Notes: a model not told the origin generated them from the sequence alone. A stretch of DNA of 7,041 nucleotides from an uncultured Eubacteriales bacterium (GCA_934477985.1 CAKSOR010000130.1:1-7041); one strand, 5' to 3'. Numbered from the stretch's first letter, positions 1 through 6,093 are shown. A program made the numbers and translations.

Positions 1-44
1 GGCTTGTAATCGCGTCTGAGGTCGTGAAAAAGCTCATCGGGTAA
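1..44 (+). CDS. C-terminal end of an unidentified protein (partial)
   Basis: In frame 3 the first 44 bases read as LVIASEVVKKLIG followed by TAA at 42-44. This looks like the amphipathic C-terminal helix of a folded protein. The body of the gene lies to the left of the window, so the family cannot be named. No intrinsic terminator is visible between this stop and the tRNA promoter at 82. The opposite strand could also read a short MSFFTTSDAITS from an ATG at 37-35, but that start has no ribosome binding site before it, so the plus-strand reading is preferred. Tentative. Confidence 0.35.
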   Translation, partial: LVIASEVVKKLIG

Positions 45-51
45 AGAAAGC

Positions 52-110
52 AAAAATTTTTGAGAAATTTTGCAAAACCCCTTGACAAACGCTTCTGAAT
101 GTGGTATAAT
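52..110 (+). promoter_or_regulatory. Strong sigma-A promoter of the tRNA-Pro gene, with UP-like element
   Basis: The -35 box TTGACA is at 82-87 and the -10 box TATAAT at 105-110. They are separated by 17 nt, and a TG at 102-103 makes an extended -10. Transcription should start near 116-118, giving a leader of about 45 nt before the mature tRNA. An A/T-tract region at 52-76 sits where an UP element would contact the RNA polymerase alpha subunits, as is usual for stable-RNA genes. Confidence 0.88.
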
Positions 111-161
111 ATTATCCGTTGATGAGAGAGCCGCGAGGTTCACGAAATCAGCGGAATATTT

Positions 162-238
162 CGGGGTGTGGCTCAGCTTGGTAGAGCGCTTGGTTCGGGA
201 CCAAGAGGTCGAGTGTTCGAATCACTTCACTCCGACCA
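162..238 (+). tRNA. tRNA-Pro, anticodon CGG
   Basis: The 77-nt cloverleaf folds completely. The acceptor stem pairs 162-168 with 228-234 and has one G-U pair (165/231). The D stem pairs 171-174 with 184-187. The anticodon stem pairs 189-193 with 201-205 around the loop TTCGGGA. The variable loop is 5 nt (206-210). The T stem pairs 211-215 with 223-227 around TTCGAAT. The anticodon CGG at 196-198 reads the proline codon CCG, and G follows it, as usual in tRNA-Pro. The C1-G72 end pair and discriminator A are typical of bacterial tRNA-Pro. The 3' CCA (236-238) is encoded. It forms a one-gene transcript with its own promoter and terminator. Confidence 0.97.
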
Positions 239-241
239 GAT

Positions 242-270
242 AACTCTTCACATTTTTGTGAAGAGTTTTT
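242..270 (+). terminator. Intrinsic terminator of the tRNA-Pro gene
   Basis: A perfect 10-bp stem pairs AACTCTTCAC (242-251) with GTGAAGAGTT (258-267) around a 6-nt ATTTTT loop, and T residues follow at 268-270. It lies 3 nt after the tRNA CCA. Confidence 0.9.
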
Positions 271-292
271 ATTTGTCAATACGCAATCAGAA

Positions 293-319
293 AGCTCCCG
301 GTCGAACCGACCAGGAGCT
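293..319 (-). terminator. Intrinsic terminator of the 326-1795 MATE gene
   Basis: On the minus strand a 12-bp stem (308-319 with 293-304) encloses a 3-nt loop. The single C/A mismatch seen on the plus strand becomes a G-U wobble on the minus strand. That, and the TTT run after it at 292-290 (T, T, then C), point to use by the minus-strand gene, whose stop is 7 nt upstream. The U tract is short, so termination may be partial. It faces the tRNA terminator 22 nt away. Confidence 0.75.
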
Positions 320-325
320 CTTGTG

Positions 326-1795
326 TCATTTCCGATCCTTCCCGCTCTCATACCGCATCCCGAAGAGATACTTAACGGTCGGGTACAAAAGCGCCGTCAC
401 CGCCAGCGTCCACGCGCCCGGATCGCCCGCGCAGAGCGCCACATACGCGCCGACGCTCGCCGCGCTCGTCACAGCGCCGCCGTTCACTATCCCCGGCAGC
501 AGGCTGCAAATCAGTATCCGCGCGGTCAGCTCGGCTCCGCCCGCCATCAGCGTGAAGCCCGCCTTCCCGATGCCCTGCACGCCTGACCTCAGCACGAAGA
601 GCGCGCCGAGCATAAAATACATCGCGAGGTCGACGTAAAGGTAGATGTTTCCGAACCTTATCGACTCGGCACTGATCTTGTCCGCGCTCATGAAAATGTA
701 CTGGTACGCGCCGTTTATCGTCATCAGCATCCCGAGTCCGCCGAGAATCACGTACATTACGAGAGCTATGAGCAGGCTCTTGATCGTCCCGCGCTTTATA
801 CGCTCATACTTCCCCGCGCCGAGATTCTGCGCGTTGAAGCTCACTATCGCCGAGCTGAGCGCGTTCATCGGGCACATCAGGAAGTTGTTCAGCTTGTTCG
901 CCGCGCCGAAGCCGTTCTGCGCCGGGTTTCCGGCGACCATGATGCCGTCCTCCCCGACATCAAAGCTCACAAGCGCGCCCTGCATGACGATTATTCCGAC
1001 CGCCAGCACCGCGAACTGCATTCCAAGCGGGATTCCCTGCTTCAGGTGCATAAGATGAAAGCTCATATCCGACCTGAAATCGCCTTTTGTCAGCCGCAGC
1101 TCGGGATACTTCGCGAAGGTGTAGACAAAGCACGCCGCCGCCGACACCGCCTGCGCCAGCACCGTCGCCCCGGCCGCTCCGACGACTCCCCAGTTGAAGG
1201 TCACGATGAAGACTATATCAAGCACGATGTTCAGCACAGTCGAGAAAAGCAAGAACAAAAGCGGCGTAATCGAGTCGCCCAGACTCCTCAGCACCGAGCA
1301 GATCAGGTTGTAGAAGAGCTGCGCGAATATGCCGAGAAATATCACGAATGAGTAGTCAAAAGCCGCTCTGTATACCCCTTCGTTCAGCGGAGTCAGTCCG
1401 ATCGCGCCGAGCAGCGGGTCAAGCGTCAGAATGGCAATCACCGTCAGAACGACCGTGACCGCCGCTCCGAGGAGTATCTGCGACGCGAACGACCTGCGCA
1501 CGCCATCCTTGTCGCCGCAGCCGAGCTTTATCGACGTGACGACCGAGAACCCGGCGGTGCAGCCGAACGCGAATTGCAGGAAGATGAACATCAGCGGGAA
1601 GACGTCGTTCACCCCGGCGACCTCGTCGGCGCTGAGCGTCTGTCCGCAGATCGCGGCGTCGCTGATCGTGTAGATCTGCTGAAGCAGGTATGAGAAGATT
1701 ATCGGCGCGGAGAATTTAAGCAGCGCCTTTCCCTCGCCGCCCGAGAGCAGGTCGACCGCGGCTGATTTTTTGTTGTGCGTAAGGAACACCCCCAT
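326..1795 (-). CDS. MATE family multidrug/Na+ (or H+) antiporter
   Basis: The 489-residue membrane protein is a member of the MATE (NorM/DinF/MepA) family of cation-coupled exporters of drugs or metabolites. Evidence: an N-terminal signature DLLSGGEGKALLKFSAPII (about 15-33); two homologous halves (about 25-225 and 250-470) with around 12 hydrophobic segments; the LNIVLDIVFI segment (188-197) that matches the family motif LNIxLDPxFI; and NAQNLGAGKYERIKRG (321-336) at the equivalent place in the second half. Length is normal. An insertion-like hydrophilic stretch (about 279-295) precedes the GFGAANK motif. No regulator is adjacent. It has its own promoter and terminator, so is probably monocistronic. 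The ATG at 1795 was chosen because the family N-terminus follows about 15 residues later and no other good start exists, but it has no Shine-Dalgarno sequence. Substrate cannot be predicted. Confidence 0.93.
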   Translation of the reverse strand: MGVFLTHNKKSAAVDLLSGGEGKALLKFSAPIIFSYLLQQIYTISDAAICGQTLSADEVAGVNDVFPLMFIFLQFAFGCTAGFSVVTSIKLGCGDKDGVRRSFASQILLGAAVTVVLTVIAILTLDPLLGAIGLTPLNEGVYRAAFDYSFVIFLGIFAQLFYNLICSVLRSLGDSITPLLFLLFSTVLNIVLDIVFIVTFNWGVVGAAGATVLAQAVSAAACFVYTFAKYPELRLTKGDFRSDMSFHLMHLKQGIPLGMQFAVLAVGIIVMQGALVSFDVGEDGIMVAGNPAQNGFGAANKLNNFLMCPMNALSSAIVSFNAQNLGAGKYERIKRGTIKSLLIALVMYVILGGLGMLMTINGAYQYIFMSADKISAESIRFGNIYLYVDLAMYFMLGALFVLRSGVQGIGKAGFTLMAGGAELTARILICSLLPGIVNGGAVTSAASVGAYVALCAGDPGAWTLAVTALLYPTVKYLFGMRYESGKDRK

Positions 1796-1809
1796 GTTTT
1801 TTTGCTGAT

Positions 1810-1838
1810 ATTATACTATTTTAAAGCCGACTTGTCAA
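1810..1838 (-). promoter_or_regulatory. Consensus promoter of the 326-1795 MATE gene
   Basis: On the minus strand TTGACA (1838-1833), a 17-nt spacer and TATAAT (1815-1810) match both consensus boxes exactly. The predicted start at about 1805-1802 leaves only about 7-10 nt (mostly a run of seven A) before the ATG at 1795. Confidence 0.88.
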
Positions 1839-1866
1839 GTGGGGCTTTCGACAAATCGCGCCCCAC
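1823..1866. promoter_or_regulatory. Overlapping inverted repeats at the MATE promoter, possible operator
   Basis: ACTTG-T-CAAGT (1830-1840) is a perfect palindrome covering the -35 box. It is flanked by a second matching pair, AAAGCC (1823-1828) and GGCTTT (1843-1848). A further perfect pair, GTGGGGC (1839-1845) and GCCCCAC (1860-1866), lies just upstream and shares bases with the first. Since these sites lie at or before the -35 box they are not in the mRNA from this promoter, so a DNA-binding site is more likely than an RNA switch. No binding protein is identified. Confidence 0.45.
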
Positions 1867-1886
1867 CAAAACACATTTTTTTGCAT

Positions 1887-1921
1887 AAAAATATCCCGGA
1901 GCGGAATGTTCCGGGATATTT
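1887..1921 (-). terminator. Intrinsic terminator of the solute-binding protein gene
   Basis: The arms 1889-1900 and 1910-1921 pair over 12 bp (core CCCGGA/TCCGGG), and two further weak pairs can form in the 9-nt loop. On the minus strand the stem runs into five T residues (1891-1887). It begins 12 nt after the TGA of the gene. The opposite strand has TTTCTTCT after the stem, so weak bidirectional activity is possible. Confidence 0.88.
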
Positions 1922-1933
1922 CTTCTGGGTCAA

Positions 1934-3391
1934 TCAGTCAAGCCATGACTCAACGAAGCTTGCGGCGGCGGTGTTAGCGGCGGGCTGAATCGACGCGATG
2001 GTCGAAGCGAGTCCGGCGTCGCCGACAGCGACAGTGTGGAGCGAGTTCATCAGGTTGCCGAAGTCATAGATAGCCTCGAAATCAAGGTAGACGTTATCGA
2101 AGATGACGTCGAGCATCTCAGCCGACTCCTCATCGCGCGCAGCCTTCGCCTTGTAGGTGATGTCGTAAGCCTTCGGACGGACGTTCTCGTAGGAGTAGCG
2201 CGCGAGCGCCTCGGTCACAAAGCCCGAGAACTCGAGGTCAGCGTTCGAGGGAATGCCGATGAAAGCGTGAATCCAGGCGTTGACGAAGGAACGGTAGCCT
2301 TCCTGATCAGCCGAGTACTTCGGCACGGGGAGGATATAGTAATCGCTCTTCATGTTGCGGAAGGTGTTGATTGCCTTCTCGACGAAGTGCATCGTGACAA
2401 TCGCGCGATCCTCGCTGAATACCTTACCAGTATCAACAGCGTATCCCGAGAAGGTGATGTCCTTAGGGAGGGTCGAGCTGATCTTCTCCATGACGCTCGC
2501 GGTGTATTCATCGCCGAGGCTGATATTGATTCCGCCATCCTTGACGGTGTTGAACTGCACACCCGCGCCGACGAGCATCGACTCGGTCATGAGGGTGTTC
2601 ATCTGGGGAGCGAAGCCGAAGAAATCGTTCTGGTCGTCCAGGACGCCGTCATTGTTGAGATCCTGGTCGTAGCCCTTGGTAACCTCGGCGAGGCGGTCGA
2701 GAGTCCACGTGCCGTCGGTCACTTCCTTGTAGAAGTTGACGTCGATGTTGTACTTCTCAACAAGGTCGCGGTTGACGTAGACGCAGGCGGGCATCTGATA
2801 GAGCGAGGGGGTGATGTCGCCGGTTGTGTAGAACATCTTGCCGTCGAGCTGGAGGTTCTCGTACATGTAGTGGCTCCACCACTTCTGGTCGAGCGAGAGG
2901 TGCGGGACATCAAGGAGGTTTGCGAGCACGCCCTCAGTGGCGATTGTGCCGAGCGCGCCGCCCATCAGGCAGGACATGACGAAATCATAGTCGTTGTCGC
3001 CCGCGAGAACCGAGTTCTTGAGCTGATTGCAGCCGTCGGAAGCCTTCGGGACAGAAACGTAGTCGATCGTGATACCGTAGTGTTCCTCTATCCAGGAGTC
3101 ACGCTCATAGAGCGCGTCGTTGATGATCTCGCCGTTCTCTGTGTCGCCCGGAATATTAACGTGTACCGAAGGACTTCCGTTAGCGTCGAGGAATGTGAAG
3201 GTGCGGCCCTTGTACTGCGAGTCAAGCTCACCGAGCTGAGCGACGAGCGACTGCGTGGTATCGGGCGCGGCGGTCGTTCCGTTGTCAGAGGAGGAGCCGC
3301 CCGTAGCGGTGGTGTCATTACCGCTGCCGGTTGATCCGCAGGATGTCAGCAGGATCATAAGCGCGAGGGTGAGGGAAAATGCTTTTTTCAT
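1934..3391 (-). CDS. Extracellular solute-binding lipoprotein (family 1, ABC sugar type)
   Basis: The 485-residue protein is a secreted, lipid-anchored substrate receptor of the carbohydrate-type ABC importers. A short lipoprotein signal (KK, hydrophobic core 4-15) ends in the lipobox LTSC with Cys18 as the anchor. A flexible Gly/Ser/Thr/Asp linker runs to about residue 47. The mature domain then starts with YKGRTFTFL (60-68) and carries QMPACVYVNRDLVEKYNID (199-217) and a TWTLDRLAEVTKGYDQD stretch typical of family 1 binding proteins. DLNNDGVLDDQND (244-256) resembles a calcium-binding loop (D-x-N-x-D-G), although residue 12 of the loop is Asn. Length is normal. No permease or ATPase gene adjoins it, and it has its own promoter and terminator, so it must use a transporter encoded elsewhere or serve another purpose. 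The ligand cannot be read from the sequence. The ATG is supported by the signal peptide; the leader is A/G-rich but lacks a good Shine-Dalgarno. Confidence 0.93.
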   Translation of the reverse strand: MKKAFSLTLALMILLTSCGSTGSGNDTTATGGSSSDNGTTAAPDTTQSLVAQLGELDSQYKGRTFTFLDANGSPSVHVNIPGDTENGEIINDALYERDSWIEEHYGITIDYVSVPKASDGCNQLKNSVLAGDNDYDFVMSCLMGGALGTIATEGVLANLLDVPHLSLDQKWWSHYMYENLQLDGKMFYTTGDITPSLYQMPACVYVNRDLVEKYNIDVNFYKEVTDGTWTLDRLAEVTKGYDQDLNNDGVLDDQNDFFGFAPQMNTLMTESMLVGAGVQFNTVKDGGINISLGDEYTASVMEKISSTLPKDITFSGYAVDTGKVFSEDRAIVTMHFVEKAINTFRNMKSDYYILPVPKYSADQEGYRSFVNAWIHAFIGIPSNADLEFSGFVTEALARYSYENVRPKAYDITYKAKAARDEESAEMLDVIFDNVYLDFEAIYDFGNLMNSLHTVAVGDAGLASTIASIQPAANTAAASFVESWLD

Positions 3392-3433
3392 TTTTCTTCT
3401 TCTTTCTTTTTGTGATTTGCTGTTTGCGAATAT

Positions 3434-3462
3434 AGTATATCACTTTTTTCCACTCAAGTCAA
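3434..3462 (-). promoter_or_regulatory. Promoter of the solute-binding protein gene
   Basis: On the minus strand TTGACT (3462-3457), a 17-nt spacer and TATACT (3439-3434) are each one base from consensus. Transcription would start near 3428-3426, giving a leader of about 35 nt. Upstream, at 3468-3491, an AT-rich stretch with an inverted repeat (AAAATAT, 10 nt, ATATTTT) could be an UP element or a regulator site. Confidence 0.8.
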
Positions 3463-3549
3463 GCGTGAAAATATTATTTAACTTATATTTTACAGCAGGA
3501 TTACATACCGACTGATTTTTCGTAATTTTTCCAAAATTCTCGTAAAAAT

Positions 3550-3576
3550 GACTAAAACCCGCCGTAAAGCGGGTCT
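3550..3576 (-). terminator. Intrinsic terminator of the MarR-MATE-SIMPL operon
   Basis: On the minus strand ACCCGC (3574-3569) pairs with GCGGGT (3562-3557) around a 6-nt TTTACG loop. The stem is followed by TTTT (3557-3554), and a further T run lies about 7 nt on. It lies 21 nt after the stop of the SIMPL gene and before the promoter of the solute-binding gene. The stem is short but GC-rich. Confidence 0.8.
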
Positions 3577-3596
3577 TTGATTATTTTTTTATAAGA

Positions 3597-4238
3597 TCAG
3601 ACTATCTCCCAGACGAATCTCGCCGAGTCGCTTGAGCTTATTTCCTCAGGCTCGATGTCGGCGATTACCCGTTCGGAACACATCGCCACGCTGTCGGCGC
3701 GGCACTCTGAGATTATGTTTATGTCGCTCCAGTCGTAGTCGATCGTGACTAACCCGCCGAGCTTCACGCCAAGGGCTTCGCAAAGGATAAGCGCCTTCGC
3801 GCGGGCGTTCTCAGCGGCTGACCTGAGCAGCTTTTCGCTGACCGCGGACGGGTCTTTGACCGTGAAATCGACGCTGATCTCGGGCTTCGGATCGACTGAG
3901 GTAAGCGCGCCAAGCGCCTTTCCGAGTCTTTCGGTATCGAAGTCAAGTCCGAGCTTCAGCTGATAGCGGCAAACGTAGCCGTCAAATTTCTTCGAGTAAT
4001 CGCCGTTCTTGTCGCGGACGCTCTTATATTCGGTGCGCACCGAGTAGTCGGAAGTTTTGAGATCGGACTTTTCGAAGCCGACCGAAACGAGCGCCGAGGT
4101 CATCAAGTCGACCGCTTTCGCGGCGGTCTCGAGCGCCTTACCATATTCGAAGCCGTCAGACTCGAGCGTGATGTTTATGACAGCATAGTCGGGGCGGGTT
4201 GACGCCGTTCCGACGCCTTTTACTGTTATTGTTCTCAT
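3597..4238 (-). CDS. SIMPL-domain (DUF541) protein, cytoplasmic form
   Basis: The 213-residue protein matches the SIMPL/DUF541 family (related to BP26/Omp28). The family hallmarks seen are the opening VKGVGTASTRPDYAVINITLE (6-26), a long helix with EYGKALETAAKAVDLM (31-46), DGYVCRYQLKLGLDF (86-100), and AAENARAKALILCEALGVKLG (141-161). The biochemical role of the family is not settled; SIMPL was named from a mouse signalling protein, and bacterial members are often exported. Here no signal peptide or membrane segment is visible, so a cytoplasmic location is inferred. Its ATG (4238) overlaps the TGA of the upstream MATE gene in ATGA (4-nt overlap), which implies translational coupling, as no strong Shine-Dalgarno is present (only GGAAAGTGAG). 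It is the last gene of the operon, just before the terminator. Confidence 0.88.
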   Translation of the reverse strand: MRTITVKGVGTASTRPDYAVINITLESDGFEYGKALETAAKAVDLMTSALVSVGFEKSDLKTSDYSVRTEYKSVRDKNGDYSKKFDGYVCRYQLKLGLDFDTERLGKALGALTSVDPKPEISVDFTVKDPSAVSEKLLRSAAENARAKALILCEALGVKLGGLVTIDYDWSDINIISECRADSVAMCSERVIADIEPEEISSSDSARFVWEIV

Positions 4239-5605
4239 TTTTTCTCACTTTCCAGCCCTTTGAGAGCTTTTCTGAATTGCACAGCGAAGAGTATCGAGGT
4301 GAAGGTTATCGCGATGATGTCGGCGACCGGCTCGGCGAGGTAGACGCCCATCGTCTTGTCCGGGACGAGGTTCGGCATTATGTAGATAAGCGGCAGCAGC
4401 AGAACGAACTTGCGCATCACCGCCACGATTATCGAGCAGACCGCGCTGCCGATCGAGACGAAGGTCATCTGGCAGGCGATCTGGATTCCGAACAGCCCGA
4501 GGAACGCGCAGTAGACTCTCAGCGCGTTCGCCGTGAACTCGACCAGTCCGGCATCGCTGTTGAAAATCATCGCGAATTTGTCCGGGAAAATCATGATAAG
4601 CCACCAGATCAGCACCGAATAGCAGAGGCAGACGGTCAGCAGCAGCCTGAAGCTCTTCTTTACGCGGTCGGTGTTCTTCGCGCCGTAGTTGTAGCTCGTT
4701 ATCGGCTGCGCGCCCTGTCCGAGCCCCTGGAGCGGCAGCATCGCGAACTGCATGACGCTCGTTAAGATTGTCATCGCGCCGACCGCCGTGTCGCCGCCGT
4801 ACTTGAGGAGCGACGAGTTGAAGCAGACCGAGATGACGCTCTCGCTCGCCTGCATTATGAAGGTCGCCGAACCGAGCGCCACACAGGGCAGGATCAGCTT
4901 CGCGGGGACGATGAGGTTCTCGCGCTTCAGTCTGAGACGCGTCTTCTTTCCGCAGAGGAAGCAGACGACCCAGACGCAGGAGACCGCCTGCGAGATGACC
5001 GTCGCGAGCGCCGCGCCCTTCACGCCCATGTCAAGCGCGTAGATGAAGATCGGATCGAGAACGATGTTCGCCGCCGCGCCGATCAGCACGGTCCACATCC
5101 CGATGTTCGCGAAGCCCTGTGCCGTGATGAAGGCGTTCAGTCCGAGAGTCAGTTCGACGAATATGGTTCCGAGCGAGTAGATGCGCATGTAGTCGGCGGC
5201 GTAGTCGATCGTGTTGCCGCTCGCGCCGAAGGTGAGCAGGATGTCGCGTCCGAATATCCCGATGACCGCGGTCAGCACAACCGAGATGACTATCTGCATC
5301 GAAAAGCATCCGCCGAGCGTCTTCTCAGCCGACTCATAGTCGCCCTTGCCCATGAAGATCGACGCTCTGGGCGCTCCGCCCGACGCCACGAAGCAGGCGA
5401 ACGCCGAGATTATCATTATGAGCGGCAGGCAGACTCCGACGCCGGTCAGCGCGAGCTTTCCGACATCCTTCATGTGTCCGATGTAGATACGGTCGACGAT
5501 GTTGTAGAGCATGTTTACGAGCTGAGCTATGACGGTCGGCACGGCGAGCTTCAGAAGCAGCTTTCCGACCGGCTCGGTTCCGAGAAAAGTCTTGTCGTCA
5601 GTCAT
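4235..5605 (-). CDS. MATE family multidrug efflux transporter (MepA-like)
   Basis: The 456-residue integral membrane protein is a MATE-family antiporter, expected to export drugs or toxic compounds using an ion gradient. Visible signatures: TEPVGKLLLKLAVPTVIAQLV (10-30) with NMLYNIVDRIYIGH (31-44); the NIVLDPIFIYALDMGVKGAALATVISQ stretch (180-206); and PLQGLGQGAQPITSYNYGAK (291-310), the second-half equivalent. About 12 hydrophobic segments and a length of 456 are normal. It is the second gene of a MarR-MATE-SIMPL operon. The start ATG (5605) lies inside the end of the MarR gene (8-nt overlap) and is preceded by AGGAGGG at 5617-5611, with 5 nt spacing. This start is strongly supported. The regulator-pump pairing suggests expression is induced by a substrate that releases the MarR protein; the mepRA operon of S. 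aureus has the same logic. Substrate unknown. Confidence 0.95.
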   Translation of the reverse strand: MTDDKTFLGTEPVGKLLLKLAVPTVIAQLVNMLYNIVDRIYIGHMKDVGKLALTGVGVCLPLIMIISAFACFVASGGAPRASIFMGKGDYESAEKTLGGCFSMQIVISVVLTAVIGIFGRDILLTFGASGNTIDYAADYMRIYSLGTIFVELTLGLNAFITAQGFANIGMWTVLIGAAANIVLDPIFIYALDMGVKGAALATVISQAVSCVWVVCFLCGKKTRLRLKRENLIVPAKLILPCVALGSATFIMQASESVISVCFNSSLLKYGGDTAVGAMTILTSVMQFAMLPLQGLGQGAQPITSYNYGAKNTDRVKKSFRLLLTVCLCYSVLIWWLIMIFPDKFAMIFNSDAGLVEFTANALRVYCAFLGLFGIQIACQMTFVSIGSAVCSIIVAVMRKFVLLLPLIYIMPNLVPDKTMGVYLAEPVADIIAITFTSILFAVQFRKALKGLESEKK

Positions 5606-6047
5606 TTTTTCCCTCCTGAATCATTCTGTCGATGTTTTCGCCGACCGCACGGAGCGCCTCGGCAAAGCGCTTTATGTCCTCCTCGCCGAAGCCCTCGACG
5701 AGTCCCGCGTAGAATTTCGCCTGGAGTCTCCGCCCGTTTTCGATCAGACCAGCCGCCTTTTGAGTGCAGAAAAGATGGCACTTGCGGCGATCCGCGCCCG
5801 ACCTTCCGCGCTCGAGATAGCCTTCCTCGACGAGCCGGTCGACGTGGAACGAGATAATCCCCTGTTTCATGTGCAGGTAGTCCTTTATGTCCGAGGAGGT
5901 GTCCTGCCCGGGGTTATTCGCCAAAAACATCAGGATATCGACCGCCGACTGAGTCATTCCGAGCTCATCGCAGAGCGGCTTCATGACGACCGAGTAAGCG
6001 TCGCGGAAATTCTGCGCGTAGGAATAGAGTTCCACCGCGTTAAGCAT
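5598..6047 (-). CDS. MarR family transcriptional regulator
   Basis: The 149-residue protein has the MarR winged-helix layout. An N-terminal dimerisation helix (about 5-30) precedes the helix-turn-helix region SSDIKDYLHMKQGIISFHVDRLVEEGYLER (51-80), the wing with the conserved G-x-DRR motif (GADRRK, 84-89; DRR at 86-88), and a C-terminal dimerisation helix pair (about 100-146). Such regulators sense small phenolic or cationic ligands and usually repress their own operon and a neighbouring pump gene. Here it heads the operon and reads into a MATE gene with an 8-nt overlap, so autorepression and control of the pump are likely. The start is set by the Shine-Dalgarno AGGTGAT (6057-6051) 3 nt before the ATG. 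Family is certain; the ligand is not visible. Confidence 0.93.
   Translation of the reverse strand: MLNAVELYSYAQNFRDAYSVVMKPLCDELGMTQSAVDILMFLANNPGQDTSSDIKDYLHMKQGIISFHVDRLVEEGYLERGRSGADRRKCHLFCTQKAAGLIENGRRLQAKFYAGLVEGFGEEDIKRFAEALRAVGENIDRMIQEGKND
5611..5617 (-). promoter_or_regulatory. Shine-Dalgarno of the MepA-like MATE gene
   Basis: AGGAGGG lies within the last codons of the MarR gene (Gln-Glu-Gly) and 5 nt before the MATE ATG at 5605. It explains how the overlapping pump gene is translated and fixes its start. Confidence 0.85.
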
Positions 6048-6050
6048 AGT

Positions 6051-6057
6051 ATCACCT
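6051..6057 (-). promoter_or_regulatory. Shine-Dalgarno of the MarR gene
   Basis: AGGTGAT (minus strand, 6057-6051) matches the 3' part of the consensus anti-Shine-Dalgarno pairing, and 3 nt separate it from the ATG at 6047. It supports this start. Confidence 0.7.
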
Positions 6058-6064
6058 TCTTTAT

Positions 6065-6091
6065 ATCAAAATTGAAATATTCAATCCTGAT
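6065..6091. promoter_or_regulatory. Probable MarR operator (27-bp palindrome)
   Basis: The centre is an exact inverted repeat ATTGAA-ATA-TTCAAT (6071-6085). It is flanked symmetrically by AA/CC mismatches and then ATCA (6065-6068) and TGAT (6088-6091), which match again. The symmetry axis is 6078. The site lies directly at and after the predicted start site (6088-6087), where a bound repressor would block transcription. The autoregulator gene starts about 20 nt further on. The size and shape are typical of MarR sites. Binding is inferred. Confidence 0.68.
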
Positions 6092-6093
6092 GT

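Noticed and set aside
50..73. AT-rich inverted repeat GCAAAA...TTTTGC as terminator of the upstream gene
   Set aside because: It lacks a T tract on the plus strand and sits in the UP-element position of the tRNA promoter, so it is better explained as that.
168..638. Open frame on the plus strand that starts inside the tRNA and runs into the MATE gene
   Set aside because: It overlaps the tRNA and is a shadow of the minus-strand MATE gene.
2036..3334. Long 432-codon open frame on the plus strand, antisense to the solute-binding gene
   Set aside because: It has low-complexity, Val/Asp/Glu/Arg-heavy composition typical of the mirror of a GC-rich gene and no recognised motif. The minus strand has a clear lipoprotein with promoter, terminator and family motifs.
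3524..3538. AATTTT-TCC-AAAATT inverted repeat
   Set aside because: It is short, AT-only, and in an AT-rich gap with no promoter at this point, so chance is likely.
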